From: CAWGCE01 sp964480915
GTDB lineage: Bacteria > Planctomycetota > Planctomycetia > Pirellulales > Pirellulaceae
Reading direction: 5' to 3'
DNA length: 64,000 nt
NCBI GenBank assembly: GCA_964480915.1
Contig: CAYZRS010000001.1
Location: 1-64,000, forward strand
Below are positions 17,308 through 26,600 of this stretch, in pieces. The position numbers were made by a program, and so were the translations under genes. How positions within the stretch are numbered: the stretch's first letter is position 1; the number at the start of each line of letters is the position of its first letter. The notes beneath the pieces were generated by a model, which was not told the DNA's origin, ran no database searches, and saw nothing but the letters and a program-made list of their open reading frames with translations.

Positions 17308-19956
17308 ATGAATACCTCGAAACGTGCTTCCGAGACCGGCTTGCCGAGCGGCTTGCGAGGGCAGCTGTTGGACTTTCGCCGGCGAGTCTGGACCTCGAAG
17401 TCGGCGGAAGCTGTTGCCATTGCGGTGTGCTCGGTCTTGTTTGCTTGGTTGGCAGTCTTCTTGCTAGATCGTTTTCTAGAAACGCCGGCTTGGTTGCGAG
17501 GGGGCGCATTGGCCTTGGTTGTTGTCGGTTTGGCGCTCATTCCTGCCGGACTGTACCGTTGGGTCTGGTGTCGACGGACGATGCCGCAAGTGGCTCGACT
17601 CATCTACAAAAACCTTCCGGGGCCGGGTGATCGCCTGCTGGGTGTATTGGAATTGGTCGGTGATCGCGTTGAACAGGAGCGTTCCCCCGTACTTTGCCAA
17701 GCGGCGATCGCTCAAGTGGCTGATGATGCGAAGTCGTGGGATCTCGTCCAAGGATTGCCTCGCTCGCGGAATCGAACATGGTGGCTGCAGGTTGTCGTGC
17801 TCACTGGCTTGATGGCCGTCGCATCAGTGCTCGCACCGTCCGCCATCAAGAATGCGTGGGCTCGAATGACTGCCCCCTGGAGCGATACGCCTCGGTACAC
17901 GTTCGCTTCGCTGAATCAGCTGCCGGGCGAACTGATTGTGCCGCACGGAGAACCTCATCATTTCCAAATTGCGCTCAATGAACATTCTCGTTGGCAGCCG
18001 GCGCAGGCGAAACTGACCGTCGGTGTGCAGTCGCCGATTGCGGCTTCGCTTGACCAAAACAGGTACCGTTTCGAGATCCCACCACAGGTCGATGCGGCCC
18101 CGGTCAAGGTGCGGGTGGGGGATGCGCGGCACGCCTTGGAAATCAAGCCGACTTTGCGACCCGAGCTGACGAGCGTGATGGCGCGCGTCGAGTTGCCTGA
18201 GTATTTGCAGCGCTCGGAAAGCATCGAACAGGACTTGCGTGGTGGTGTGGCGAAATTGGTCCGTGGCAGCCAAGTCGCATTGCTCGCGGAGGCGAATCGA
18301 TCTCTGCAGGATGCTTCGATCAATGGAACGGCGTGCGCGCCTAACGGAACGACGTTCTCACGCGTCGGTATCGCTATCGAAGAGTCGGCCCAATGGCAAT
18401 TGGATTGGCAAGACGAATTGGGTTTAGCAGGTAAAGAACCGTTCCAGATCACGATGACCGCTCATGAAGATGGTGAGCCTTCCATCTCGGCGTCGGGATT
18501 ACGTCGTCAGCAAGTCGTTTTGGTTTCTGAACAACTGACATTTCAGATTCAATCGCAGGATGACTTCGGCATCAAAGAGGTCGGTCTCCAGTGGCAAGGG
18601 TTTCAGTACGACGGCAAGCCATCGAAATCGAAAGGTCGTACCGTGCTGGCCGCTGGCGGACCGAATCGGGAAACGCTCAATGCGACCGGGACGTTTCAGG
18701 CGGAGACGCTCGGGATCGCACCACAGGCGGTTGAAGTGCGGTTGTATGCGACCGACTATCTACCCCATCGTGAGCCAAAGCTGTCGCCGCCTTTCATGCT
18801 GTATGTGCTCAGCGCCGATGAGCATGCGATTTGGGTGACCGAGCAGTTGAGTCTCTGGCATCGCCGCGCTTTAGAAGTACGCGACAAAGAATTGCGATTG
18901 CACGCCAAGAACAAGAGCATTCGTGCGCTGTCGCCAGAGGAACTTGGCACTCCCGAAACACGGCAGCAGATCGAGCGTCAGGCAGCGGCCGAAAAATCGA
19001 ATGGACGTCGGCTGGCGAACCTCTCGGAAGCGGGTGAGCAAATCATCCAGATGGCGATGCGCAACCCGGAATTCGGTGTGGGGCACTTGGAAAAGTGGGC
19101 GGAGATGTTGCAGATCTTGAAAGAGATTTCGGCGAATCGGATGCCGTCGGTTGCCGACTTGCTGAAGGATGCTGCCGAAGCGCCGCAAGTTGCGAAAAAC
19201 AGTCCACCGTCGGCTCCGTCAGCAGGTATGGATCGCGGTCCGACGGGCAAGCCGTTGTCCGACGATGAACCGGCGCCTGGCGCAGCTTCCGAGCCGCCTG
19301 TCCCGTCGCTTGTCGATCGGGAATCGTCCCTCGGATCGTCCGCTGACGAATTGGCCGCGAATGAAGAAGAGAAAAAATCGAGCTCGGGTCGGCTGACACT
19401 GCCGGTAACGACGCTTACGGGTAAAGCGAAGAAAGGAGAGGCCTGTTCCACCGAAGGAGCGATGGAGGATGCGGTCGAGGAACAGATCGACCTGTTGGCC
19501 GAGTTTGAAAAGGTTGCCAACGAGTTGAACAATATCCTGGCCAATCTCGAAGGCAGCACATTGATTAAAAGGCTGAAAGCCGAGTCGCGGAAGCAAATTG
19601 AGCTGTCCGGTTCTCTGGCCGATCTGATGGAGTCGTCATTTGGCCTTTTGAAACTGACCAACGCAGGGAAAACGACTGAGGAATTTGCGCCGATCATGAC
19701 CGGCGAGAAGCGGGCTGCCAAAAGCATTTCTTACATCATGGACGACATGCAAGCTTACTTTGAACGGCGTCCGTTTGCTCAATTCAAAACCGTTCTTCAG
19801 GAGATGCGAGAGACCGACGTGTTGGGAAGTCTGCGGAAATTGGAAGTCGACATTCCAAGGGAGAGCGGTATTTCTATGGCGCAGTGTGACTATTGGGCAG
19901 ACACGATGGATCGTTGGGCCGAAGATTTGGTCGATCCTGCCGGCGGCGGTACGTGA
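17308..19956 (+). CDS. DUF4175-like large membrane protein, N-terminal part ending at an in-frame UGA
   Basis: 882 codons up to a TGA at 19954-19956. Two membrane helices (about 34-52 and 60-80) and a third near 150-175 precede a large periplasmic region with Ig-like segments. A charged helical and linker region follows (about 630-720), then coiled-coil-like helices. The layout resembles DUF4175 membrane proteins found beside MoxR/vWA genes. The last residues before the stop are WAEDLVDPAGGGT. The reading frame then continues without any shift into PGGKSAGSLPPS and a helical domain to 20565, giving a 1085-residue product if the UGA is decoded. The upstream part alone would lack that last domain. 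The alternatives are a nonsense mutation, a sequence error, or recoding. ATG 17308 follows GGGATGAGACG; an upstream GTG at 17278 is possible. Confidence 0.85.
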   Translation: MNTSKRASETGLPSGLRGQLLDFRRRVWTSKSAEAVAIAVCSVLFAWLAVFLLDRFLETPAWLRGGALALVVVGLALIPAGLYRWVWCRRTMPQVARLIYKNLPGPGDRLLGVLELVGDRVEQERSPVLCQAAIAQVADDAKSWDLVQGLPRSRNRTWWLQVVVLTGLMAVASVLAPSAIKNAWARMTAPWSDTPRYTFASLNQLPGELIVPHGEPHHFQIALNEHSRWQPAQAKLTVGVQSPIAASLDQNRYRFEIPPQVDAAPVKVRVGDARHALEIKPTLRPELTSVMARVELPEYLQRSESIEQDLRGGVAKLVRGSQVALLAEANRSLQDASINGTACAPNGTTFSRVGIAIEESAQWQLDWQDELGLAGKEPFQITMTAHEDGEPSISASGLRRQQVVLVSEQLTFQIQSQDDFGIKEVGLQWQGFQYDGKPSKSKGRTVLAAGGPNRETLNATGTFQAETLGIAPQAVEVRLYATDYLPHREPKLSPPFMLYVLSADEHAIWVTEQLSLWHRRALEVRDKELRLHAKNKSIRALSPEELGTPETRQQIERQAAAEKSNGRRLANLSEAGEQIIQMAMRNPEFGVGHLEKWAEMLQILKEISANRMPSVADLLKDAAEAPQVAKNSPPSAPSAGMDRGPTGKPLSDDEPAPGAASEPPVPSLVDRESSLGSSADELAANEEEKKSSSGRLTLPVTTLTGKAKKGEACSTEGAMEDAVEEQIDLLAEFEKVANELNNILANLEGSTLIKRLKAESRKQIELSGSLADLMESSFGLLKLTNAGKTTEEFAPIMTGEKRAAKSISYIMDDMQAYFERRPFAQFKTVLQEMRETDVLGSLRKLEVDIPRESGISMAQCDYWADTMDRWAEDLVDPAGGGT

Positions 19957-19988
19957 CCGGGCGGCAAATCGGCCGGCAGTTTGCCGCC
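19954..19988 (+). promoter_or_regulatory. In-frame UGA followed by a perfect 9-bp hairpin (possible recoding element)
   Basis: TGA at 19954-19956 is followed after three bases by GGCGGCAAA (19960-19968), an 11-base loop TCGGCCGGCAG, and TTTGCCGCC (19980-19988), an exact complement. A stable stem directly 3' of a UGA is the arrangement of bacterial SECIS elements and of some readthrough signals. The apical loop begins 13 bases after the UGA, somewhat closer than in classic SECIS elements, and the loop is larger. The stem also falls on codons for Gly-Gly-Lys and Leu-Pro-Pro, so it may be a by-product of protein conservation. Recoding is an inference. Confidence 0.4.
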
Positions 19989-20565
19989 ATCGATCGTGCT
20001 GGAAGCGATGAAGATTCTCGCTGACGAAATCGAGTTGCGAGAGGATACACGAGTTGCCGAACAGGCCAAGCCTGCGCTGGATGACGAGGCATTCGAGGAA
20101 CGCAGCGCCGCACTGGCAGACAGACAAAACCGTTTGGTAAATCGCTGTGACGAATTGACCGATCGCATACGGAATTTGGCTCATGCGGACGAGTATTTCG
20201 GTAAAGAGATAGCGCTCCTTTCTGAAGTTGCCGACGTCATGAGCGACGCGGAACAGATCCTTAGCCGACCAGAAACGGGAGCCGAGGCGATGGCTGCAGA
20301 GACCGAAGTGATCGAATTGCTGTTGCAGTCGAAGCGCATCAATCCGAATGGCGGCGGCGGAGGTGGATCGTCACCCGGCGGCGGTGGCGGTGGGACGACC
20401 AGCGACGCGGCGTTGGCCTTGGTCGGTAAAGGCGTCAACCAACGTGAAGTGAGAACGCGTCGGGAGGTGGCACAAATCACCGGGGAAACAACAACGAAAC
20501 ATCCGGCCGAATTTCGTTCCGGTTTAGATGAGTACTTTAGTCGGATTTTGGAGGCCAAGCCATGA
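19957..20565 (+). pseudogene. C-terminal domain of the DUF4175-like protein, downstream of the in-frame UGA
   Basis: About 202 sense codons in the same frame as the preceding gene. They begin PGGKSAGSLPPSIVLEAMKIL, then helical sequence with LREDTRVAEQAKPAL, and a glycine-rich linker (about 20350-20400). The ending HPAEFRSGLDEYFSRILEAKP is a closing segment common in these large planctomycete proteins. There is no good independent start: the first in-frame TTG (19981) has no ribosome-binding site. It is therefore best read as the tail of the upstream gene, not a separate gene. The frame is fully open to its natural stop, which overlaps the next ATG, so there is no sign of decay after the UGA. 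Typed as pseudogene only because of the internal stop; it may be translated by readthrough. Confidence 0.7.
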
Positions 20566-21518
20566 AACGGGCCTTGAGGCGGTACCGCTCGTTCCATTGG
20601 GCCAAAGTCGCTCGATCTGGTGGACTTGTCGGATGGTTGCTGATCTGTACCGTGCCGAGCACCAACTTGGCATGGGCAGACCAAGCGCCAGCCGCAGAGC
20701 AGGAAGATGAGGAAGCGGACCCGTTTGATAAAGTCCTTAAGCTGCAACCCGGGTTGGCGACTCATGTCAAAAGAGCACGCTATTCGACGGAATGGGCGTT
20801 TGGCAGCGTGCTTGCATTTGCGGCTAAGACATGCGGGGCGACTGAAGAGCAGCAGGTACGCATGAAAGCGCTGGCTCGTGCAGAGATAAAACCTCAGTTG
20901 GCGAAATTGGCCAAAGAGATGGAACAACAATTCGGCGTCGCCGCCAGGCAGCCTGGGAAAGTCGTCGATGCATCTAAGTTGCGCGACGAAGCGACCGAGC
21001 GAATTCTCAGGTCGGTGCTTTGGCCTGATTTGAAACCTGACGAACCGTTACCGGCCAAACTGGAAAAATGGAGGGAGGAAGCGCGGGCGCGAACGGAATA
21101 CCACCACCGAACCAATGCGACTTTTGTTATCGACATTCTGGCGGATCGGCTCGTTCTGTCACCAGATCAGGTGCAAGAAATCATCGATGCGATTACACCG
21201 ATCTGGAAAACCAAATGGGATTGTTACCTGCAGATCATGCAAAACAATCCGCAGTTCTTCCCGCCATTGCCGGACAAGTGTCTGAAGCCGTATCTCAGCG
21301 AAATACAGTTTGAGTCGTGGCAAACGATGGAAAAACATCAGCTGGGCGGTATGAGTTGGCAGCTGACATCCAACAGCATCTTTCGCGAACGACTTAAACG
21401 CCATCCATGGTTTGACGTCGAGCAGCCAGTCAAACAACAAGCGGTGGCCAAATCGGGTGAGGCCCAGAAAGCCCCGCCCGCGGTGCGTGCCGATCAAGGG
21501 GGCCATCGCCTTGAATGA
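20562..21518 (+). CDS. Exported protein of unknown function
   Basis: 318 residues, not recognised. The N-terminus is a long signal sequence (basic start, hydrophobic stretch LVGWLLICTVPSTNLAWA, likely cleavage before DQAPA). The mature part is helical and charged, with AEQEDEEADPFDKVLKLQPGL near its start and a C-terminal half rich in aromatic residues (YHHRTNATFVIDILADRLVL, FFPPLPDKC). ATG overlaps the stop of the DUF4175-like frame (ATGA), and the next gene begins a few bases after it, so it is inside the same transcript. The segment LSPDQVQEIIDAI resembles patterns in small planctomycete exported proteins that follow MoxR loci. A periplasmic role with the vWA proteins is a guess from position. 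Confidence 0.75.
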   Translation: MKRALRRYRSFHWAKVARSGGLVGWLLICTVPSTNLAWADQAPAAEQEDEEADPFDKVLKLQPGLATHVKRARYSTEWAFGSVLAFAAKTCGATEEQQVRMKALARAEIKPQLAKLAKEMEQQFGVAARQPGKVVDASKLRDEATERILRSVLWPDLKPDEPLPAKLEKWREEARARTEYHHRTNATFVIDILADRLVLSPDQVQEIIDAITPIWKTKWDCYLQIMQNNPQFFPPLPDKCLKPYLSEIQFESWQTMEKHQLGGMSWQLTSNSIFRERLKRHPWFDVEQPVKQQAVAKSGEAQKAPPAVRADQGGHRLE

Positions 21519-21522
21519 GAAC

Positions 21523-22353
21523 ATGAAGTCTGTATCGATCGCGACTCTGTTTGCATTCGTTGCTCTGCTGAAACCAACGCAGGCGATCGCAGACGGAATC
21601 GAGTTCCTGACGGAGAAAAAAGCGAACCAACACGAGCCTGGTGGGCCTCGGCATGTGATGCCGATGAATATCGTCGACCAGCAACTGTTTGGCGGAATGG
21701 GGACTGCGGAAAATGCGCGGAAACGTCTGGTTAAGAAATTGCAGGGTACGATCCAAATGATGGTGGTGACTTGTGAGCTACAAAGTCAGCAGCAGGAGAA
21801 GATCGAACTGGCGGGGATGGGCGATATCCACCTTTTCATGAGAGAGTGCCTGCAGATTCGAGATAGAGTGGGTCCGAATAACCGCAACATCAACAACATT
21901 TGGCAAGAATTACAGCCGCTGCAACAGAAGCTACACTCCGGACTCCACGGCGAAGACTCCATGTTCGATCGGACACTCAGGCAATCGCTCGACCGACACC
22001 AGGCCACGCTGTTAGAAAAACGCCAGCAGCAAGCCAACGAGAGGAAGTTGGAGTTGATGGTGCGGCAAATGGTAAGTCAGTTGGATCAAGTGAGTGCCAT
22101 GGATGCCCGGCATCGTCGAGCCGTGACGACTTTTCTTCAAGAGAACGTGGCTGCGCCCAAGCGTGTGCCGAGGCTTCAACAATCGAATGTGATGTCGGCG
22201 TATGTGCTTTATCGAGTGTCACAGCTTCCGGAGACAAAGTTGAAAGAATGGGAGTCTCTTTTTGACGAAGATGAGAAGGAGTTCATTGATCGTGCGACGA
22301 AGATCGCGATGCGGTACGAAGTAACTCTGAAAAAGTCGGAGATGATTGATTGA
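21523..22353 (+). CDS. Exported helical protein of unknown function
   Basis: 276 residues from ATG 21523, four bases after the previous stop. A signal peptide (MKSVSIATLFAFVALLKPTQAIA, cleavage before DGIEF) precedes an almost wholly helical, glutamine- and charge-rich mature protein. Segments such as LVKKLQGTIQMMVVTCELQSQQQ and RHRRAVTTFLQENV fall in it. The pattern is similar to the C-terminal half of the preceding protein, so the two may be distant paralogues. No family is recognised. It lies within the long rightward locus and is probably co-expressed with the MoxR/vWA genes. Confidence 0.72.
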   Translation: MKSVSIATLFAFVALLKPTQAIADGIEFLTEKKANQHEPGGPRHVMPMNIVDQQLFGGMGTAENARKRLVKKLQGTIQMMVVTCELQSQQQEKIELAGMGDIHLFMRECLQIRDRVGPNNRNINNIWQELQPLQQKLHSGLHGEDSMFDRTLRQSLDRHQATLLEKRQQQANERKLELMVRQMVSQLDQVSAMDARHRRAVTTFLQENVAAPKRVPRLQQSNVMSAYVLYRVSQLPETKLKEWESLFDEDEKEFIDRATKIAMRYEVTLKKSEMID

Positions 22354-22381
22354 CGGAACGCAAATTGGGCTTCGCAATGTT

Positions 22382-22420
22382 GCTTCCTAGTGGTGCTTCC
22401 TAATGTCGCTTCCTAGTGGG
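22382..22420. repeat. Short tandem repeat, unit TGCTTCCTAGTGG/TGCTTCCTAATG
   Basis: Three adjacent copies of a 12-14 bp element: TGCTTCCTAGTGG, TGCTTCCTAATG, and TCGCTTCCTAGTGG. They can also be read as a 25-bp unit repeated about 1.5 times. They lie in the 220-bp space between the exported helical protein and the terpenoid-cyclase-like gene. The arrangement resembles dispersed intergenic repeats of planctomycete genomes, but that needs a genome-wide count. Confidence 0.8.
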
Positions 22421-22575
22421 GATTGTCGGACCGGGGTCAATCCCAGGCGGGCGACATTCTGCTTGGCGGTGGCGTTGCAAACTTTCAAAGACAATCGAGA
22501 GACTAGCTTAGGATGGAGAGCCGAATTCGGCGTGGTGCCGATTGACAACGTGTTAGATTCTTTAGGAATCATGTC

Positions 22576-23625
22576 GTGATAAGAAAAATAATCTTCGCTG
22601 CGGGAATGGCGGTTGGCTGCTGTGTTATTGCTGCGCCGGCGGTGGCACAGCATCCGCTTGCGGCAATGTCGCTACATCATGGTGATGCCGTGCCGCGTGA
22701 TGTGAGAGAGCTTTATGACCGCGGGCTGGAATATCTTACTAGCTCGCAGGAGGAGGATGGAACGTGGCAAGAAGGACAATCGGGAGCAGGCGTGTCGGGG
22801 ATGGCGCTGATGACGTTTTTGGCTTCCGGTGAAGACCCGAATTTTGGCAAGTACAGTCAGCAGATCAAGAAGGCAATCAAAGGGTTGGTGGAGGCGCAGG
22901 ACCGAACGACCGGCTACCTTGGTGGCAGCATGTACCACCACGGCTTCGGCATGTTGGGACTTGCCGAAGCGTATGGGGCAGTCGATGACCGACGTCTGTG
23001 GGGCCCCGGGAGCAAGAAGTCGATCGGTCGAGCGCTCGAGTTGGCGGTGCGCTGCGCTGTCACATCGCAGAAGAAAAATTCGCTGGGAGCCTGGCGCTAC
23101 TCGCCGGACGCGAACGATGCGGATACATCGGTCAGTGGTGCCGTCCTTGTCGGATTGTTGGCGGCACGGAACGCTGGCATCGAGGTGCCCGATCAGGCGA
23201 TGGACCGGGCAGTCGACTATTTCAAAAGTATGACCGGTGACTCGGGCCGCGTCGGCTACTCGGGCGGCATTGGCGGAATGGGCGAATCGCTGGCGAGAAG
23301 CTCGATCGCGTCGCTGGTATTTTCGATTGCCAAACGCAAAGAGCTAAAACAGTTCAAGAGCACAATCTCCTATTTGGCAGGTGAAGTCGGCGGAAGCGAT
23401 AGCGGCCACTATCGGGAATACGCCAACTACTATCAGGCGCAGGCACTGTTCCAAGGCGATATGGACGCCTGGGCGAAGTGGAATAAGTTGCTCGTGGAAC
23501 GAATGAAAGCGTCGCAGAATGAAGATGGAAGTTTTAGTGGAAGCTTTGGCAAGCCGGTCGACACGTCGCTTTCGCTACTGGCCCTCGCACTGAACTATCG
23601 TTTCCTCCCGATCTACGAGCGATAA
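22576..23625 (+). CDS. Exported protein with terpenoid-cyclase-like alpha/alpha toroid fold
   Basis: 349 residues starting with GTG (no better ATG in frame near it). A signal peptide (IIFAAGMAVGCCVIAAPAVAQ) is followed by repeats of the squalene-cyclase/prenyltransferase type: RGLEYLTSSQEEDGTW, AIKGLVEAQDRTTGYLG, VDYFKSMTGDSGRVGYSGG and LVERMKASQNEDGSFSG. Such repeats build an alpha/alpha barrel. The acidic DxDD motif of true squalene-hopene cyclases is not seen and the protein is exported, so a terpene-cyclase activity is unlikely. Exported members are common in planctomycetes without known function. The next gene begins one base after the stop. Confidence 0.82.
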   Translation: MIRKIIFAAGMAVGCCVIAAPAVAQHPLAAMSLHHGDAVPRDVRELYDRGLEYLTSSQEEDGTWQEGQSGAGVSGMALMTFLASGEDPNFGKYSQQIKKAIKGLVEAQDRTTGYLGGSMYHHGFGMLGLAEAYGAVDDRRLWGPGSKKSIGRALELAVRCAVTSQKKNSLGAWRYSPDANDADTSVSGAVLVGLLAARNAGIEVPDQAMDRAVDYFKSMTGDSGRVGYSGGIGGMGESLARSSIASLVFSIAKRKELKQFKSTISYLAGEVGGSDSGHYREYANYYQAQALFQGDMDAWAKWNKLLVERMKASQNEDGSFSGSFGKPVDTSLSLLALALNYRFLPIYER

Positions 23626-23626
23626 A

Positions 23627-26600
23627 ATGCTGCCAAGAATGTCAAAGAAGGGGACTCGTTTCGCGAATGTTTCCAGTGTAAGTAGTCCCAAACGTGTACG
23701 TCCGTGCTGCGGTGGTTTCCTCGTCTTGTTTAGCGTCCTCGGATGTTTGCTTGCCAGTCGGGTCGCGGCACAGGAACTGACCTTGGTGACAACCGAGGGG
23801 GATCGCATCGCAGGTACATGGCTTGCGTCCGAGCAAGAAGCCGACCATCTGACCTGGCAAGTCGAGTCGTTCGTTGGACCGTTTCATTTTCCCCTTGATC
23901 AGATTGCGTCGATTCATGCTGATATCGATGTCGACGCCACGGAAGATCGCGAATTATGTCTCTGCGAGACGACGGCCGGTGATCGATTACAGGGGATGCC
24001 TGTGTCGCTGTCCGATAAGTTGCTTACGTTCTCGGTTATCGCTGAAAAGAGAGCGCAAGAAGTAACCATTCCGGTGGAACATCTCTTGCGATTGTCTTCA
24101 TTGAGGACTCCAAACAAAATCGTTGACGCGATGCTGGGAAGTGATGCCAGCTTACGGGAATCGGCCTACGGTTCTTGGGAGGCAGAGGGTGATTCCGTCC
24201 GCTCGAAAGCGGGATTGGCTGTAGCCAGTCGAGAACTAACGACTCCGCCAGGTTGCTGCACCGTCGGAATCGAATTTGAATGGGAGCACGGCGCCGATTT
24301 TGCAATCCACTTGGGCGAGTTTGTTGATCCGGCGAAATTCAAACCTGAGAAAGTCGAAAGACAACAGCGGGTTGTGTTCCCCGGTGGCAATGATGAAAAG
24401 AAGAAACAAGAAACCGCAGGGATTCGCATCGAAACCTGGCAGGATCGACTTGTGGTGCTGGCTCGAGATAAAGAATCGTTGGATGTCCTCGCTGTGGCAG
24501 AGAGGGCGACTGGCAAAACCATGGCGAATCACATCCAGGTTTCCTTGCAGATCGACCCGGAGAGGCAAGAGATTCATGTCATTCGTGGCGGCGAGTTTTG
24601 CGGCACACTATCGCTCCCTGAAAGCATCGCAACGTATTGGACGACTCAGCCGCAGGCAGTACGCCTGGAAAAATTCCGTGGCAGCTTCGCCTTCCACGGG
24701 ATACGAATTGCGACGCTTCACGGCCAGTCGAAGCTGCCGGGCCAAGGAGAACGGTTTTGCTTGTACCGCGACAACGGCGAAGTCGAGTTCTTAGAATCGG
24801 CAACTTGGGACAACGAAACGAAAGAGCTGTTAGTCGTCTGTGCGGAAGTTGATGCCGCAGCGGGTGATGAATCAGCGGACAATTCGAGTGATGCGACGAA
24901 GGAGGGCGAGCGTAGCAATAAGCGAGCGGGCGATGATTCCCAAGCTGCGTCGAAAACTGACGAAGTAGCAAAACAGGTAGCTGAGTCGTCGCAGGATGAC
25001 AGTGAATCCAGTCGAGTCACCGAAAAGTCCGAAACCGGTGCGAATGCGAGCGAGACAAAAGATGAAGTGAACGATCAAAAAGGGCCGACCGTTGTCACCG
25101 CTGAGGAACAGTCTGACGGAAAGCCCACGGACGAGGATGTAGAAAAGGATAAGGAGCCCTCGCCAACGATCGAGCGACGAGCGCTGACTGACTTTACAGA
25201 AATCTGCTTTGGGAATGTCGAGAATGAATCGGCTGCTACCATGCGGGTCACGTTGACCAACGGAATTCAGTTCGCTGGCGATTTTCATGGCTGTGCGGAT
25301 GGGCAACTCACCCTCAAGTCTGCCATCGTGAAGGAAGCACTATCGTTCAACGTTGCTGACTTGTTGACCGTTTCGTTTTCCAGCAAAAAGGATCCAAGCG
25401 AAGAGAAGCTCGGTATGCTCCGAATCGGCGAATCGAGCATTCGTGGCCAATTGGTCGCTGGCGAAGCAACGCCTTTGGAGAGTTGTCTGTGGTGGAAGCC
25501 GGTTGCTGCGCGGCGAGCCCAGCAGCTCAAGTCCAATGCCAGCGGGACGATCGTCTATCGCAGTACGGCAGCAAGTTCAGCAAAGAACAAAGCAAAGAAG
25601 GCCGAGCGAATCGCAAACCGCCCCTCAAATCTCCTGGAGCATCTCTTGCAAGCTGCCGGCCGTGCCCTGGTGAACCACCAGTGGAGTCGAAAACTGAAGG
25701 AGCAACGCCCGGAGAGTGCTGCCTTCTTCAAAATGGAACTTCGCTCGGGTGACACGATCCCGTTTCAACTTCAGCGAATTGATGAAGAGGGAATCACTTT
25801 CGTTTCGCCTCGCACAAAACAGACGTTTGTCGCGCATTCGCTAGTCAAAGCAGTGACGTTGACGCCGGAATGTTCTCCAGCGGTGCTGACGACGTTAAAA
25901 CGAGACCGGCTGCTGACGATTCCGCGGCGATACAAAGACTATCCACCGACCCATCTCTTGCTCTCGTTCACCGGCGATGTGGTCCGGGTTCGCTTGAAAG
26001 CGGTTGACGAAAAATTCGTAACTGCCGAGATCGGTTTGGAGGAACGTCGCATACCCAGAGATCGTGTGGCCGCGATCTTGTGGCTCGACGATGGCTTGGG
26101 GAAGGCCGACGATCAAAAAGAAAACGAAGCAGAATCGGAAATTGACGGGATGGAGGTTCTCGCGATTCAGGATAGCGGCAATCGGCTGTCGATGTTCCCG
26201 CGTTCCTTTAAAGACGGAGTGATCATTGGTCGCAATCGTGTGTTGGGTGAATGCGAGGTGGATGTCGCCTCGGCAAATCGACTAGCGTTCGGCGACGAGA
26301 TTCAGAAAATGTTGAAGTCATTCCCCGCCAACCAGATCGAGATGACGGCGGCAACGCTGCCCAAGTACCTTGACGAAGAGGGCACGCCGGAAAGTCGCGT
26401 CACTGGACAAGAATCGAGTTTGGTGGACAAAGCGGCTCCGCCTGTGAAGCTGAAGAATCTGAAAGGGGAGCCGGTTTCGCTCGACGACTTCCGCGGTAAA
26501 GTCGTCGTGTTGGATTTTTGGGCGACTTGGTGCGGGCCTTGCATTCAGTGGCTTCCGAAAGTCGAGGCGATCGTTGCCGAATTTCCGGCCGACCAAGTTG

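Noticed and set aside
20350..20400. Glycine-rich GGC/GGT run as a possible simple repeat or separate surface protein
   Set aside because: It is a short linker within the open frame of the DUF4175-like tail, and the repeat is not exact.
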